Shown here: positions 10,875-18,650 of the stretch, one piece after another
Layout: every line of letters begins with the position of its first letter
Numbering within the stretch: position 1 is the first letter of the stretch
Origin: Alphaproteobacteria bacterium
Lineage (GTDB): Bacteria; Pseudomonadota; Alphaproteobacteria; Rs-D84
NCBI GenBank assembly: GCA_017629245.1
Contig: JAGBXO010000002.1
Location: forward strand, 117,846 to 181,845
Reading direction: 5' to 3'
DNA: 64,000 nt
Position numbers and translations under genes: made by a program
The notes under the pieces: generated by a model
What the model was told of the DNA's origin: nothing
Databases searched by the model: none
What the model saw: only the letters and a program-made list of their open reading frames with translations

Positions 10875-10982
10875 AAAATTAAATCTAATGGCATATCTAA
10901 AGCGGGTTGGTAATGGCTCATGTAACTTCTGTACACTACGCCATTTCCAACCCGTTTATCTTATACCATTATCTTTAATTTT
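10875..10982. repeat. Variable-arm palindromic element 1
   Basis: Outer arms (AAAATTAAATCTAATGG... and ...CCATTATCTTTAATTTT) enclose ATCT (10895-10898), an 18-nt left arm (10899-10916), a 24-nt core CTCATGTAACTTCTGTACACTACG split as 10917-10936 and 10937-10940, a 17-nt complementary right arm (10941-10957) and ATCT (10958-10961). It starts four bases after the upstream stop codon. The core variant is shared only with element 3. Confidence 0.85.
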
Positions 10983-10983
10983 A

Positions 10984-11010
10984 CCCCGCTGCAAGGGGGA
11001 TTTTTTTATT
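10984..11010 (+). terminator. Intrinsic terminator after element 1
   Basis: A CCCC/GGGG stem with a 7-nt loop is followed by TTTTTTT. The same CCCC-G-(C/T)-TG-...-GGG tail follows elements 3 and 7, so the hairpin may be part of the repeat. Confidence 0.75.
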
Positions 11011-11011
11011 C

Positions 11012-11039
11012 TTGCTTTTTATGTGTGTGACGTTATAAT
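11012..11039 (+). promoter_or_regulatory. Promoter of tRNA-Thr (and possibly aspS)
   Basis: TTGCTT at 11012-11017 and TATAAT at 11034-11039 have a 16-bp spacer. The tRNA starts 15 bases after the -10. No terminator separates the tRNA from the aspS leader, so the same promoter may drive both. Confidence 0.7.
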
Positions 11040-11054
11040 TGTGAAAGTTTTGTT

Positions 11055-11128
11055 GCCCTAATAGTCTAGTGGTAAAACACGTCCTTGGTAAGGACGAGTC
11101 GCAAGTCCGATTCTTGCTTAGGGCACCA
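11055..11128 (+). tRNA. tRNA-Thr (GGT)
   Basis: The acceptor stem is GCCCTAA/TTAGGGC, the anticodon stem CGTCC/GGACG with loop TTGGTAA (anticodon GGT), and A73 plus CCA is encoded. The D stem has one mismatch (C12-A23). Confidence 0.88.
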
Positions 11129-11140
11129 GATTTTATGAGG

Positions 11141-11247
11141 CTGAACTAATCGTGTTGATGTGATTGACGACCACGGAATGATTTGTCAGTTTTGGCTAAG
11201 TTATAAATCAGGGTGGCACCGCGCAGCCATTTTGACTTGCGCCCCTG
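11141..11247 (+). promoter_or_regulatory. Probable T-box riboswitch in the aspS leader
   Basis: The segment 11210-11223 reads AGGGTGGCACCGCG, an exact match to the conserved T-box sequence AGGGTGGNACCGCG. It is followed by a loop and CTTGCGCCCCTG, so that CAGGG...CCCTG can close the same competing hairpin as in known T-boxes (11209-11247). The variable base is C, which would pair with a G73 discriminator; tRNA-Asp carries G73. Upstream, 11141-11151 can pair with 11180-11189 to form a short stem whose 3' side contains two GAC codons (11166-11171), the Asp codon. The downstream gene is aspS. No T-run follows, so control may be translational or the element may be atypical. The stem I equivalent is much shorter than in standard T-boxes. 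Confidence 0.72.
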
Positions 11248-11324
11248 AAATTTAACAAATGTGTGGGTGCCGAAATTCCAAAAAAATCTTTTCGTTGCCC
11301 CGCAAAAACAAAAAAGGGACCGAA

Positions 11325-13094
11325 ATGTTATCTTTGAAATCAAAGTTCAGAACACATACATGTGGTGAATTGAATACAAAAAATGTTGGTGAAACAGTTG
11401 TTTTGTCAGGTTGGGTGCATCGTAAACGCGACCATGGGTCGTTGCTGTTTATTGATTTGCGCGATAATTATGGTTTAACACAGATTGTTTTTGATGGTGG
11501 GGATGAAAATCTGGAAAAAATTCGCCCGGAATCTGTGATTCAGGTGACAGGAACTGTTGTTGCGCGTGATGCTGCGGCGGTTAATGATAAAATCCCAACA
11601 GGGGGTATTGAAATTCAGGCCACTGCATACGAAGTGCTGACAAATTGTGAAGTTTTGCCGTTCCAGGTATTTGGTGATGATGATTCTGTGGCCGAAGATT
11701 TGCGTTTGAAATATCGCTATATTGATTTGCGTCGTGAATCACTGCATAACAATATTTTAATGCGCAACCGTATTATTAAATTTATGCGTGATAAAATGTG
11801 GGAGATGGGATTTTCGGAATTTCAAACACCGGTTCTGACCGCGTCCAGTCCAGAAGGTGCACGTGACTTTATCGTCCCCAGTCGCAATCATCATGGTATG
11901 TTCTATGCGTTGCCACAGGCACCACAACAGTTTAAACAGTTGTTGCAGGTCGCGGGGTTTGACCGCTATTTCCAGGTGGCACCATGTTTTCGTGACGAAG
12001 ATTTGCGTGCGGACAGATTGTTAGAATTTTATCAATTAGATATGGAAATGTCGTTTGTTGATTTGCCAGATATTCAGGCCGTTGGTAATGAATTAATGCC
12101 GGCAATGATACGCGAATTTGTGCCAAATGCAATTGTCGCAGATGATATTCCACATATTCCATTTGATGAAGCAATGCTGAAATATGGGTCTGATAAGCCA
12201 GATTTGCGCAATCCAATCATTATTCATGATGTGACGGAAATATTCCGTGGGTCTGAATTTGGAATCTTTGCAAATGCAGTTGAAAATGGCAGTGTTGTTC
12301 GTGCAATTCCTGCACCAAATTCATCGGACAAGCCGCGTTCTTGGTTTGATAAACTGGGTGATTATGCAGTCAAAGAACTGGGACTGGGCGGATTGGCGTA
12401 TGTCGTTTTCGGGGAAGAGGCCAAGGGTCCCGTTGCAAAGAAGTTAGATGATGCGCGTATTGCAAAACTGCGTGAAATTGCAGGTGATAATTCGTCGTTA
12501 TTCTTTGTTTGTGACGCGGCGGATGCAGCTGCGCGCGCGGCGGGTAAGTTGCGTACAAAATTGGGTGAAGATTTAGGTTTGATTAATCCAAATGAATTCC
12601 GTTTGTGTTGGATCGAATCTTTCCCGTTCTTTGAAGCGGATGAAGAATCGCCAACAGGGATTGCGTTTACACATAATCCGTTCTCGTTCCCGATGGCAAC
12701 ATTGGAAGAATTAAGTACTAAAAATCCATTGGAAATCAAGGCAGCACAATTTGATATGGTATTAAATGGTGCGGAAATATGCAGTGGTGGTTTGCGCAAC
12801 TATAACCCTGATATTATGGTAAAGTGCTTTGAAATTACCGGCTATGACGAAGAAATTGTAAAAGAAAAGTTCGGCGGTATGTACACTGCGTTCAAATATG
12901 GTGCGCCACCACACGGTGGTTGTGCGTTTGGTATTGACCGTTTGGTACAAATTATGTTGGGCGAAGAAAATCTGCGTGGTGTTGTGGCGTTTCCAACAAA
13001 TCAGCGCGGACAAGACCTGATGTTGGGGGCACCAACAAATGTGACCGAGCAACAATTGCGCGAAGTTCATATTCAGGTCAGAAAAAAGAACTAA
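11325..13094 (+). CDS. aspS: Aspartyl-tRNA synthetase (bacterial type)
   Basis: AspRS charges tRNA-Asp (and in some bacteria also tRNA-Asn). The 589-residue protein has an N-terminal OB anticodon-binding domain (about 10-110, GWVHRKRDHGSLLFIDLRD), the class II motif 1 and motif 2 (FRDEDLRADR), a bacterial GAD insertion domain (about 290-410) and motif 3 (FGIDRLVQIMLG). The start at 11325 follows an AAGGGA site; the earlier in-frame start at 11259 lies within the leader and lacks a ribosome site. Whether it is discriminating or also makes Asp-tRNA-Asn cannot be decided, as no gatCAB genes lie in the window. Its leader carries a probable T-box. Confidence 0.96.
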   Translation: MLSLKSKFRTHTCGELNTKNVGETVVLSGWVHRKRDHGSLLFIDLRDNYGLTQIVFDGGDENLEKIRPESVIQVTGTVVARDAAAVNDKIPTGGIEIQATAYEVLTNCEVLPFQVFGDDDSVAEDLRLKYRYIDLRRESLHNNILMRNRIIKFMRDKMWEMGFSEFQTPVLTASSPEGARDFIVPSRNHHGMFYALPQAPQQFKQLLQVAGFDRYFQVAPCFRDEDLRADRLLEFYQLDMEMSFVDLPDIQAVGNELMPAMIREFVPNAIVADDIPHIPFDEAMLKYGSDKPDLRNPIIIHDVTEIFRGSEFGIFANAVENGSVVRAIPAPNSSDKPRSWFDKLGDYAVKELGLGGLAYVVFGEEAKGPVAKKLDDARIAKLREIAGDNSSLFFVCDAADAAARAAGKLRTKLGEDLGLINPNEFRLCWIESFPFFEADEESPTGIAFTHNPFSFPMATLEELSTKNPLEIKAAQFDMVLNGAEICSGGLRNYNPDIMVKCFEITGYDEEIVKEKFGGMYTAFKYGAPPHGGCAFGIDRLVQIMLGEENLRGVVAFPTNQRGQDLMLGAPTNVTEQQLREVHIQVRKKN

Positions 13095-13102
13095 AAAAAA
13101 AT

Positions 13103-13128
13103 AAAACCGTCCGATTGGGCGGTTTTTA
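13103..13128 (+). terminator. Intrinsic terminator of aspS
   Basis: An AAAACCGTCC/GGGCGGTTTT stem with loop GATT is followed by a T-rich tail, eight bases after the stop. Confidence 0.85.
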
Positions 13129-13206
13129 TTTTGTGTGAATTCATACCTGATGCCAAAGATTTTATTCCATATATAATCTTAACAATAAAAAAGGAAGGGG
13201 AATAAA

Positions 13207-13557
13207 ATGCAAAATCGTATAAATGTTTTGGCACAAAATTTGAATTTAAGTTTGTATCAATCAAATAAACTGAAAACTAATTATGAACAGTATAATATTT
13301 CACGCCTGGTAAAGCGGGGCGGGGTGCTGTTTGCGCCGTATAATATGCCGGGGATTTTTGGCTGGATTGGGCGCGTGTTGTTTGGGGTGCGCGCAGATTT
13401 AATTGGTGAAAATAAAATACTGTTGCAAGGGATGCGTAAGATAAAATTTTGCGCGAATGGTTATCACTGTGTGCGTGTTGGACGGCATGTATATTATGCA
13501 GATGCATCAGGTAATGTTGTATCGCGTGGGGAATTTATAGAAAACACACGGTGTTAA
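13207..13557 (+). CDS. Small protein of unknown function
   Basis: This is a 116-residue basic protein that I do not recognise. It has no signal peptide; one moderately hydrophobic stretch (MPGIFGWIGRVLFGV, about 52-66) could touch a membrane. Two cysteines flank a YHCVRVGRHVYYADASGN strand-rich segment that may be a small beta-domain. It has a good ribosome site (AAGGAAGGGG) and a TATAAT at 13172-13177. Its TAA stop overlaps the stop of the convergent AsmA-like gene by two bases (TTAA). Confidence 0.6.
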   Translation: MQNRINVLAQNLNLSLYQSNKLKTNYEQYNISRLVKRGGVLFAPYNMPGIFGWIGRVLFGVRADLIGENKILLQGMRKIKFCANGYHCVRVGRHVYYADASGNVVSRGEFIENTRC

Positions 13558-16031
13558 AAACGGTCGTGTGTTTCAATAAATGCACGCATAAAATTGATAT
13601 CAATATTTTGCATTATATCAGACAGTGAATACTGGCGGCCACCGTTCGGCAGTATACCCAGTTCTATTGTTGCAACATCTGGTGCGGTGCCACGCATGAT
13701 GATATCAAATTCTGCCGTCATTAAACCGTCTGTTATTGCCAGGCCACCAATAATATCGGTGTGACGGGCGGATAGGTTTATTGCCTCGGTCGATATAAAG
13801 TTTCCATCAGAATATGTGCCGACGATTCTCATTTCTTTGATTTTTGTTTCGCCATCAGTCAGGGCGCGTGCCAATGCGCGTTCGGCGTTTAATCGGGTTA
13901 TGTTTTTAGCAGATGCGTAAAACTCGTCAGTTCCCAGACCAATTAAATAGCCGTTGTAAAATGTTAAATCAATGTCGCCAGACATATTGTAATAAATGTC
14001 ATTTGCGATTTGACCAGATGTGTTCATTACAATTTGGCCAGTTATCATTGTGTCACGAATATTCAGTGGCATTTGTGGGGATAATAATTTGCCGTTGATT
14101 ACAAATTGGTTTAGTTGTGCAAATATATTGTATTTGGATTTGTCGCGTTCAATGGTTGCTAGTAAATTACCGCGTTCGGCATCTGTGATAGAAAATGTCT
14201 GGGAATTTTTTTTCAAAGAATACAGAAAGTTTTTATAACTGTTGCCGTTGTAAATCAATGTATTTGCAGACAGTGATATATTAAGCGGTAAATTAAACAG
14301 TGTTAGAACAGGTACATTTGCCAAGAATTCCATTTGTTCTGCATTTTTTATAAATTCTGGATTTATAAAAGATTCTAGGTCTAAGGATGTGGTATTTAAT
14401 GTGATGTTTTGGCCGGATGCGCTGCCTGAAAATTCATGGCCTGATATCTTTATGTTCAGATTTGATATTCTGTTTTTATCATAAAATCCAGATATACTGT
14501 ATGCGCCGTCGCGCAGGAATCGTGTATCCATATCAATTGGTAACCAGGTTTTATAATTCTTGCCGGTCAGGTGAAAATAATTATCGTACATGGAAAGTTG
14601 CCATTGCTTGTTATGTGGGGCAAAGGTCAGCATGTCTTTGTTCCATGAAAAATTACCCGGTGCATTTTGTATAAAGTCGGGCAAAAAAGGCATATTGATA
14701 TTTAACCATTTTAGGGTTTTGTTTTGTGCATAACTGTATGATGGGGTTATGCCAGATGGGCTGATTTTATATGTGCCAGCAATGTCAGAGAAACGGAATT
14801 TTATAATACCGTTGGTGCCAAAATGTTTGACCATTTCTAATAATTGGTCATCGGTTGGCATTTTCTTGTTAGATTCCATATTGATATAAAATGTGTCACC
14901 ATCAACAGATAGACTGCCTGAAATGTTGCCATAGGAAAATTTACTGCATTCCCATTTCTTTGGTGTGCCAGAAAACAGGCACATTGCAGGTGTTTTATTT
15001 ATTGGCATTGTTATCATCAGGTTTTTTGCACCGTTGCCGGTTATGGTGCCACCGGTGATTGCTATATTGTCTGCGACAATGTTTGCAATTTGAAATGCGT
15101 TGTTGGTGCCGGTTGCTTGAATTCGCAGGTGGTGAAATTTATGACGCATAAAGGTCAGGTCACCATAAAAATCAAGGTTTAATTTTGTACGATTTATTAA
15201 ATCGTTTGTTGCCAAAAGAAATGAAAAATCCATATTCAGGTCATCGGATACCAATTGGATGTCTTTGTCGCCGTTTGGAAATATTTCAATGTTGCCTGAT
15301 ACATTGTCGGCCGTGATGTTTGTGAATTTGTATCCATTACCACCGTTCCATTCAAAATCCATATCCAGTTTAACGGTTTTTGTGATTTTAGGTTTTTGGA
15401 TGTTGAACCATTCGTTTATATGGTCTGTTTCAACGGAAATATGACCGCGGATTGAACCGTCAGAAAACATTTGACCGTTGATTTCCAGTTTGTCGTTTTT
15501 GTTTACTATTTTGAATGTATCGCCAGAAAATTCAACATCGTATTTGTGTTCGGCGGTACGGATTATGCCGTGAAATTCGTTGTCTGTAAAGTCTGCGCGA
15601 ACAATATGGAATTTACGTCCCATAAAGTTTATATCACTGTTGTACAATTCTATGTTATGGTTGAAAAACGCAGGGGCCAATTTATCAATTGTTATGTCGG
15701 CATCATATACAACAACAGGGCCATTTAGGCGCGCGTTTTTGATGTCAAAGAAACTGCGAAATGGAATTGAAAATATTACAGATCCAATATGGGCGGTTGG
15801 GACATTTACATCGTGTGCGACGATTGTTGCGCCGCCAATCAGACTGAAATGTATGTCGCCATTTAATTTTGCGGGGACATTTGTTTGTTCGGCAACAGAC
15901 TTTTCAACCATAGGTTTCAGGCTGTTCAATGTTATCATCGGGGGAATAAATATCATTGCCATTACCAGTGCGGTAATGGTGCAGATTATGCTCCAAAATA
16001 TTCTTCGCTTGTGTCTTGGTTTAAGTGCCAT
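13554..16031 (-). CDS. AsmA-like envelope protein
   Basis: This is an 825-residue protein with a single N-terminal membrane anchor (about residues 11-35) and a very long periplasmic beta-rich region, the architecture of AsmA/TamB/YhdP-type proteins that bridge inner and outer membranes and affect phospholipid transport. The first 150 residues (SLKPMVEKSVAEQTN, PAKLNGDIHFSLIGGATI) resemble AsmA N-termini, and the C-terminal part (about 690-790) has the repetitive strand pattern of the AsmA_2 region. An AGGGGGG ribosome site precedes the ATG. It is divergent from uvrB and is probably transcribed alone. The exact subfamily is uncertain. Confidence 0.75.
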   Translation of the reverse strand: MALKPRHKRRIFWSIICTITALVMAMIFIPPMITLNSLKPMVEKSVAEQTNVPAKLNGDIHFSLIGGATIVAHDVNVPTAHIGSVIFSIPFRSFFDIKNARLNGPVVVYDADITIDKLAPAFFNHNIELYNSDINFMGRKFHIVRADFTDNEFHGIIRTAEHKYDVEFSGDTFKIVNKNDKLEINGQMFSDGSIRGHISVETDHINEWFNIQKPKITKTVKLDMDFEWNGGNGYKFTNITADNVSGNIEIFPNGDKDIQLVSDDLNMDFSFLLATNDLINRTKLNLDFYGDLTFMRHKFHHLRIQATGTNNAFQIANIVADNIAITGGTITGNGAKNLMITMPINKTPAMCLFSGTPKKWECSKFSYGNISGSLSVDGDTFYINMESNKKMPTDDQLLEMVKHFGTNGIIKFRFSDIAGTYKISPSGITPSYSYAQNKTLKWLNINMPFLPDFIQNAPGNFSWNKDMLTFAPHNKQWQLSMYDNYFHLTGKNYKTWLPIDMDTRFLRDGAYSISGFYDKNRISNLNIKISGHEFSGSASGQNITLNTTSLDLESFINPEFIKNAEQMEFLANVPVLTLFNLPLNISLSANTLIYNGNSYKNFLYSLKKNSQTFSITDAERGNLLATIERDKSKYNIFAQLNQFVINGKLLSPQMPLNIRDTMITGQIVMNTSGQIANDIYYNMSGDIDLTFYNGYLIGLGTDEFYASAKNITRLNAERALARALTDGETKIKEMRIVGTYSDGNFISTEAINLSARHTDIIGGLAITDGLMTAEFDIIMRGTAPDVATIELGILPNGGRQYSLSDIMQNIDINFMRAFIETHDRF

Positions 16032-16044
16032 GAATTTGCCCCCC

Positions 16045-16072
16045 TTGCTTTTTAATTATACTGAATTATAAT
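16045..16072 (+). promoter_or_regulatory. Promoter of uvrB
   Basis: TTGCTT (16045-16050) and TATAAT (16067-16072) are separated by 16 bp. Transcription would begin near 16079, giving a leader of about 12 bases with no Shine-Dalgarno sequence. No obvious LexA-type box was seen. Confidence 0.65.
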
Positions 16073-16090
16073 GAAAATTGTTAATAAAAA

Positions 16091-18082
16091 ATGAAGCGCG
16101 CAGAATTTTATCTTGAAAGTGATTATCAGCCGATGGGGGATCAACCAACGGCAATTTCAGAATTGGTTGACGGGGTGGATTCTGGACGACAATCCCAGGT
16201 TTTATTAGGTGTGACGGGGTCAGGCAAGACATTTACAATGGCGAATGTTATTGCAAAACTGGGGCGGCCGGCATTGATTATGGCACCAAATAAAATACTG
16301 GCGGCGCAATTGTATACGGAAATGAAATCTTTTTTTCCACGCAATCATGTGGAATATTTTGTGTCTTATTATGATTATTATCAGCCTGAGGCATATATGC
16401 CAACAACAGATACATATATTGATAAAGACGCATCAATAAATGAACAGTTGGATCGTATGCGACATAGTGCGACGCGCGCAATGTTGGAAGAGCGTGATGT
16501 TGTTGTGGTGTCCAGCGTGTCATCAATTTACGGTATGGGGTCGCCTGAACAATATGCAGGTATGAAATTAATCTTGCGGGCAGGGGATATGATTTCAATG
16601 CGTGATGCAATGCGCGCGTTGGTTGATATTCAATATAAAAGAAATGATACCGCGTTTGCGCGCGGGGATTTTCGTGTCCGTGGCGATGTGTTAGATATAT
16701 TCCCATCACATGCAATGGATCGGGCGTGGAAGTTGTCTTTCTGGGGTGATGAAATAGAAGAAATATGGGAGTTTGATACCTTAACAGGGGCAAAACTGCA
16801 AAAGTTAGACAGGGTTGTGGTTTATCCGAATACACACTATGCAACGCCAATGCCCAGTGTTATGCAGGCAATTGCCCAGATTAGAGATGACCTGAAAGAA
16901 AGGTTGGATTATTTTCATGAAAATATGAAATATATTGAAGAACAGCGTTTGCGTGAACGTGTGAACTTTGATATTGAAATGATGGAAAGTACGGGGACAT
17001 GTCGTGGGGTGGAAAACTATTCCCGGTATTTATCAGGGCGAAAGCCAGGTCAGCCGCCACCAACACTGTTTGAATATCTGCCAAAAGATGCGGTTTTATT
17101 TATTGATGAAAGTCATGTAACTGTGCCACAAATTGGCGCGATGAGTCGTGGTGACCGTGCGCGCAAAGAAACATTGTCGCAATATGGATTTCGTTTGCCT
17201 GCCTGTGTTGATAACCGGCCGTTAACATTTGAAGAATGGGATAGTCTGCGTCCCCAGACAATATTTGTGTCGGCAACGCCGGGTGCGTGGGAATTAGAAC
17301 AATCGGGCGGCGTTGTTTCAGAACAGGTTATTCGTCCCACAGGGTTGCTGGACCCGGTGTGCGTGGTGCGACCAACCACACACCAGGTTGATGATTTGTT
17401 AGAACAGGTGAAAAAAACATCGGGTCGTGTGTTGGTGACAACACTGACCAAAAAAATGGCCGAGCAGTTGACAGATTATCTGAATGAAAATGGGGTTCGG
17501 GCAAAATATCTGCACAGTGATATTGAAACACTGGAACGCATTGAATTGTTGCGCGAATTGCGTATGGGAAAATTTGATGTCTTGGTTGGTATCAATTTGC
17601 TGCGTGAAGGATTGGATGTGCCAGAATGCGAATTGGTTGCAATTATGGATGCGGATAAAGAGGGGTTCTTGCGTTCAACACGGTCGCTGATTCAGACAAT
17701 TGGGCGTGCGGCGCGTAATGCAAATGGTCTGGTTATTTTGTATGCGGATAAGATGACCGATTCTATGAAAGATGCGCTGGAAGAGACGGCGCGTCGTCGT
17801 GAAAAGCAAATGGCGTATAACACTGCGCATGGAATTGTACCAAAGACGGTAAGCAAGGCCATATTTGCCGAGGTTGGTGAGAAAAAAGAAAAAACAGACA
17901 AATTGCGAAAATTTGTTTATGATAAATCTGGTGGCGTGATGGATGCAGAATCAATTCGTCGCGAAATTAAAAAATTAACCCAGCAAATGCACAGCGCGGC
18001 AGAAGACCTGGAATTTGAACGGGCAGCAGAAATTCGCGATGCAATTCACAGACTGGAAGATGATTTGTTATTAGTGGAGTAG
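16091..18082 (+). CDS. uvrB: Excinuclease ABC subunit B
   Basis: UvrB is the damage-verification helicase of nucleotide excision repair; it is loaded by UvrA and recruits UvrC. The 663-residue protein has Walker A GVTGSGKTFT (about 41-50), the DNA-wrapping beta-hairpin (YYDYYQPEAYMP), the DESH-like helicase motif II (FIDESHV), motif VI (QTIGRAARN) and a C-terminal UVR domain (about 620-660) for UvrC contact. Its length is normal. tsaE follows four bases later, so the two are co-transcribed. uvrA and uvrC are not in the window. Confidence 0.97.
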   Translation: MKRAEFYLESDYQPMGDQPTAISELVDGVDSGRQSQVLLGVTGSGKTFTMANVIAKLGRPALIMAPNKILAAQLYTEMKSFFPRNHVEYFVSYYDYYQPEAYMPTTDTYIDKDASINEQLDRMRHSATRAMLEERDVVVVSSVSSIYGMGSPEQYAGMKLILRAGDMISMRDAMRALVDIQYKRNDTAFARGDFRVRGDVLDIFPSHAMDRAWKLSFWGDEIEEIWEFDTLTGAKLQKLDRVVVYPNTHYATPMPSVMQAIAQIRDDLKERLDYFHENMKYIEEQRLRERVNFDIEMMESTGTCRGVENYSRYLSGRKPGQPPPTLFEYLPKDAVLFIDESHVTVPQIGAMSRGDRARKETLSQYGFRLPACVDNRPLTFEEWDSLRPQTIFVSATPGAWELEQSGGVVSEQVIRPTGLLDPVCVVRPTTHQVDDLLEQVKKTSGRVLVTTLTKKMAEQLTDYLNENGVRAKYLHSDIETLERIELLRELRMGKFDVLVGINLLREGLDVPECELVAIMDADKEGFLRSTRSLIQTIGRAARNANGLVILYADKMTDSMKDALEETARRREKQMAYNTAHGIVPKTVSKAIFAEVGEKKEKTDKLRKFVYDKSGGVMDAESIRREIKKLTQQMHSAAEDLEFERAAEIRDAIHRLEDDLLLVE

Positions 18083-18086
18083 GGAT

Positions 18087-18500
18087 ATGCAACAACAAGA
18101 ATTTATTTTAGAAAATGTTGAACAAATGCGGGCGTGGGCGCGTGGGTTTGCGCAAACCCTGACTGCGCCATGTGTTGTGGCGTTGCATGGGGATTTGGGA
18201 ATGGGAAAGTCCGAGATTGCCCGTACAATTATTCAAACATTGCGTGGGGCAGATACGGTTGTGCCCAGTCCGACATTTACAATTGTGCAGAATTATGATG
18301 GGATTTCTCATTTTGACCTGTATCGTATAGAAGATGCAGATGAATTGGTTGAGGTGGGCCTGCAACATGCGATGGAAAATGATATAACACTGATTGAATG
18401 GCCCGAGGTTGCATCTGCGGTTTTACCAACAGACGCAATTCATATTTTTATAACGGAATATAATTCTGGTCGCAGGATGATTGTTAAGAATATATCCTGA
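18087..18500 (+). CDS. tsaE: tRNA threonylcarbamoyladenosine biosynthesis ATPase TsaE
   Basis: TsaE is the small ATPase of the TsaBDE complex that forms t6A37 on ANN-decoding tRNAs. The 137-residue protein shows Walker A GDLGMGKSE (the last position is usually Thr), the SPTF motif, HFDLYR and LIEWPE, all diagnostic. The ribosome site GGGAT lies just upstream, and the gene follows uvrB by four bases. It is followed by a candidate small-RNA gene. Confidence 0.94.
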   Translation: MQQQEFILENVEQMRAWARGFAQTLTAPCVVALHGDLGMGKSEIARTIIQTLRGADTVVPSPTFTIVQNYDGISHFDLYRIEDADELVEVGLQHAMENDITLIEWPEVASAVLPTDAIHIFITEYNSGRRMIVKNIS

Positions 18501-18529
18501 TTGCACAATGGGATAAAAAAATATATTCT
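18501..18529 (+). promoter_or_regulatory. Promoter of candidate small RNA
   Basis: TTGCAC (18501-18506) and TATTCT (18524-18529) have a 17-bp spacer, directly after the tsaE stop. Confidence 0.5.
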
Positions 18530-18535
18530 GATTTA

Positions 18536-18650
18536 TGTAAACAGTGCGCCGGAAAAACACACAGCGGACTTTCCTAGAAAAAAAGCCCCGAACCCACATC
18601 CCGACGGCGTGGTGTTTAAAGAAAATACACCAGAAAATGGTGTATTTTTA
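18536..18650 (+). ncRNA. Candidate structured small RNA, family not recognised
   Basis: Between tsaE and the end of the ftsA-rpe gene there is a region with no ORF but with a promoter-like start, a long closing stem and a strong terminator. The closing stem pairs 18538-18551 with 18605-18618 (13 of 14 pairs, including G-U). It encloses about 50 bases with an A-run and GC-rich strands, and the terminator stem follows at 18623-18647. Predicted length is about 110-115 nt. I looked for SRP, 6S, RNase P and tmRNA hallmarks and did not find a convincing match. Confidence 0.5.
18623..18650. terminator. Strong terminator hairpin
   Basis: A perfect 10-bp stem (AAATACACCA/TGGTGTATTT, loop GAAAA) is followed on the plus strand by TTTTTAATTTT. 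It also lies at the very end of the minus-strand ftsA-rpe gene and may serve both directions. Confidence 0.8.

Noticed and set aside
18536..18620. RNase P RNA on the minus strand (AGGAAAGTCCG-like sequence)
   Set aside because: Only this short motif fits; the following bases do not match and the full RNA would run through tsaE.
18536..18650. 4.5S or 6S RNA
   Set aside because: The SRP apical GGAAG motif is absent and the transcript is too short for a usual 6S RNA, although the closed-stem layout is vaguely similar.
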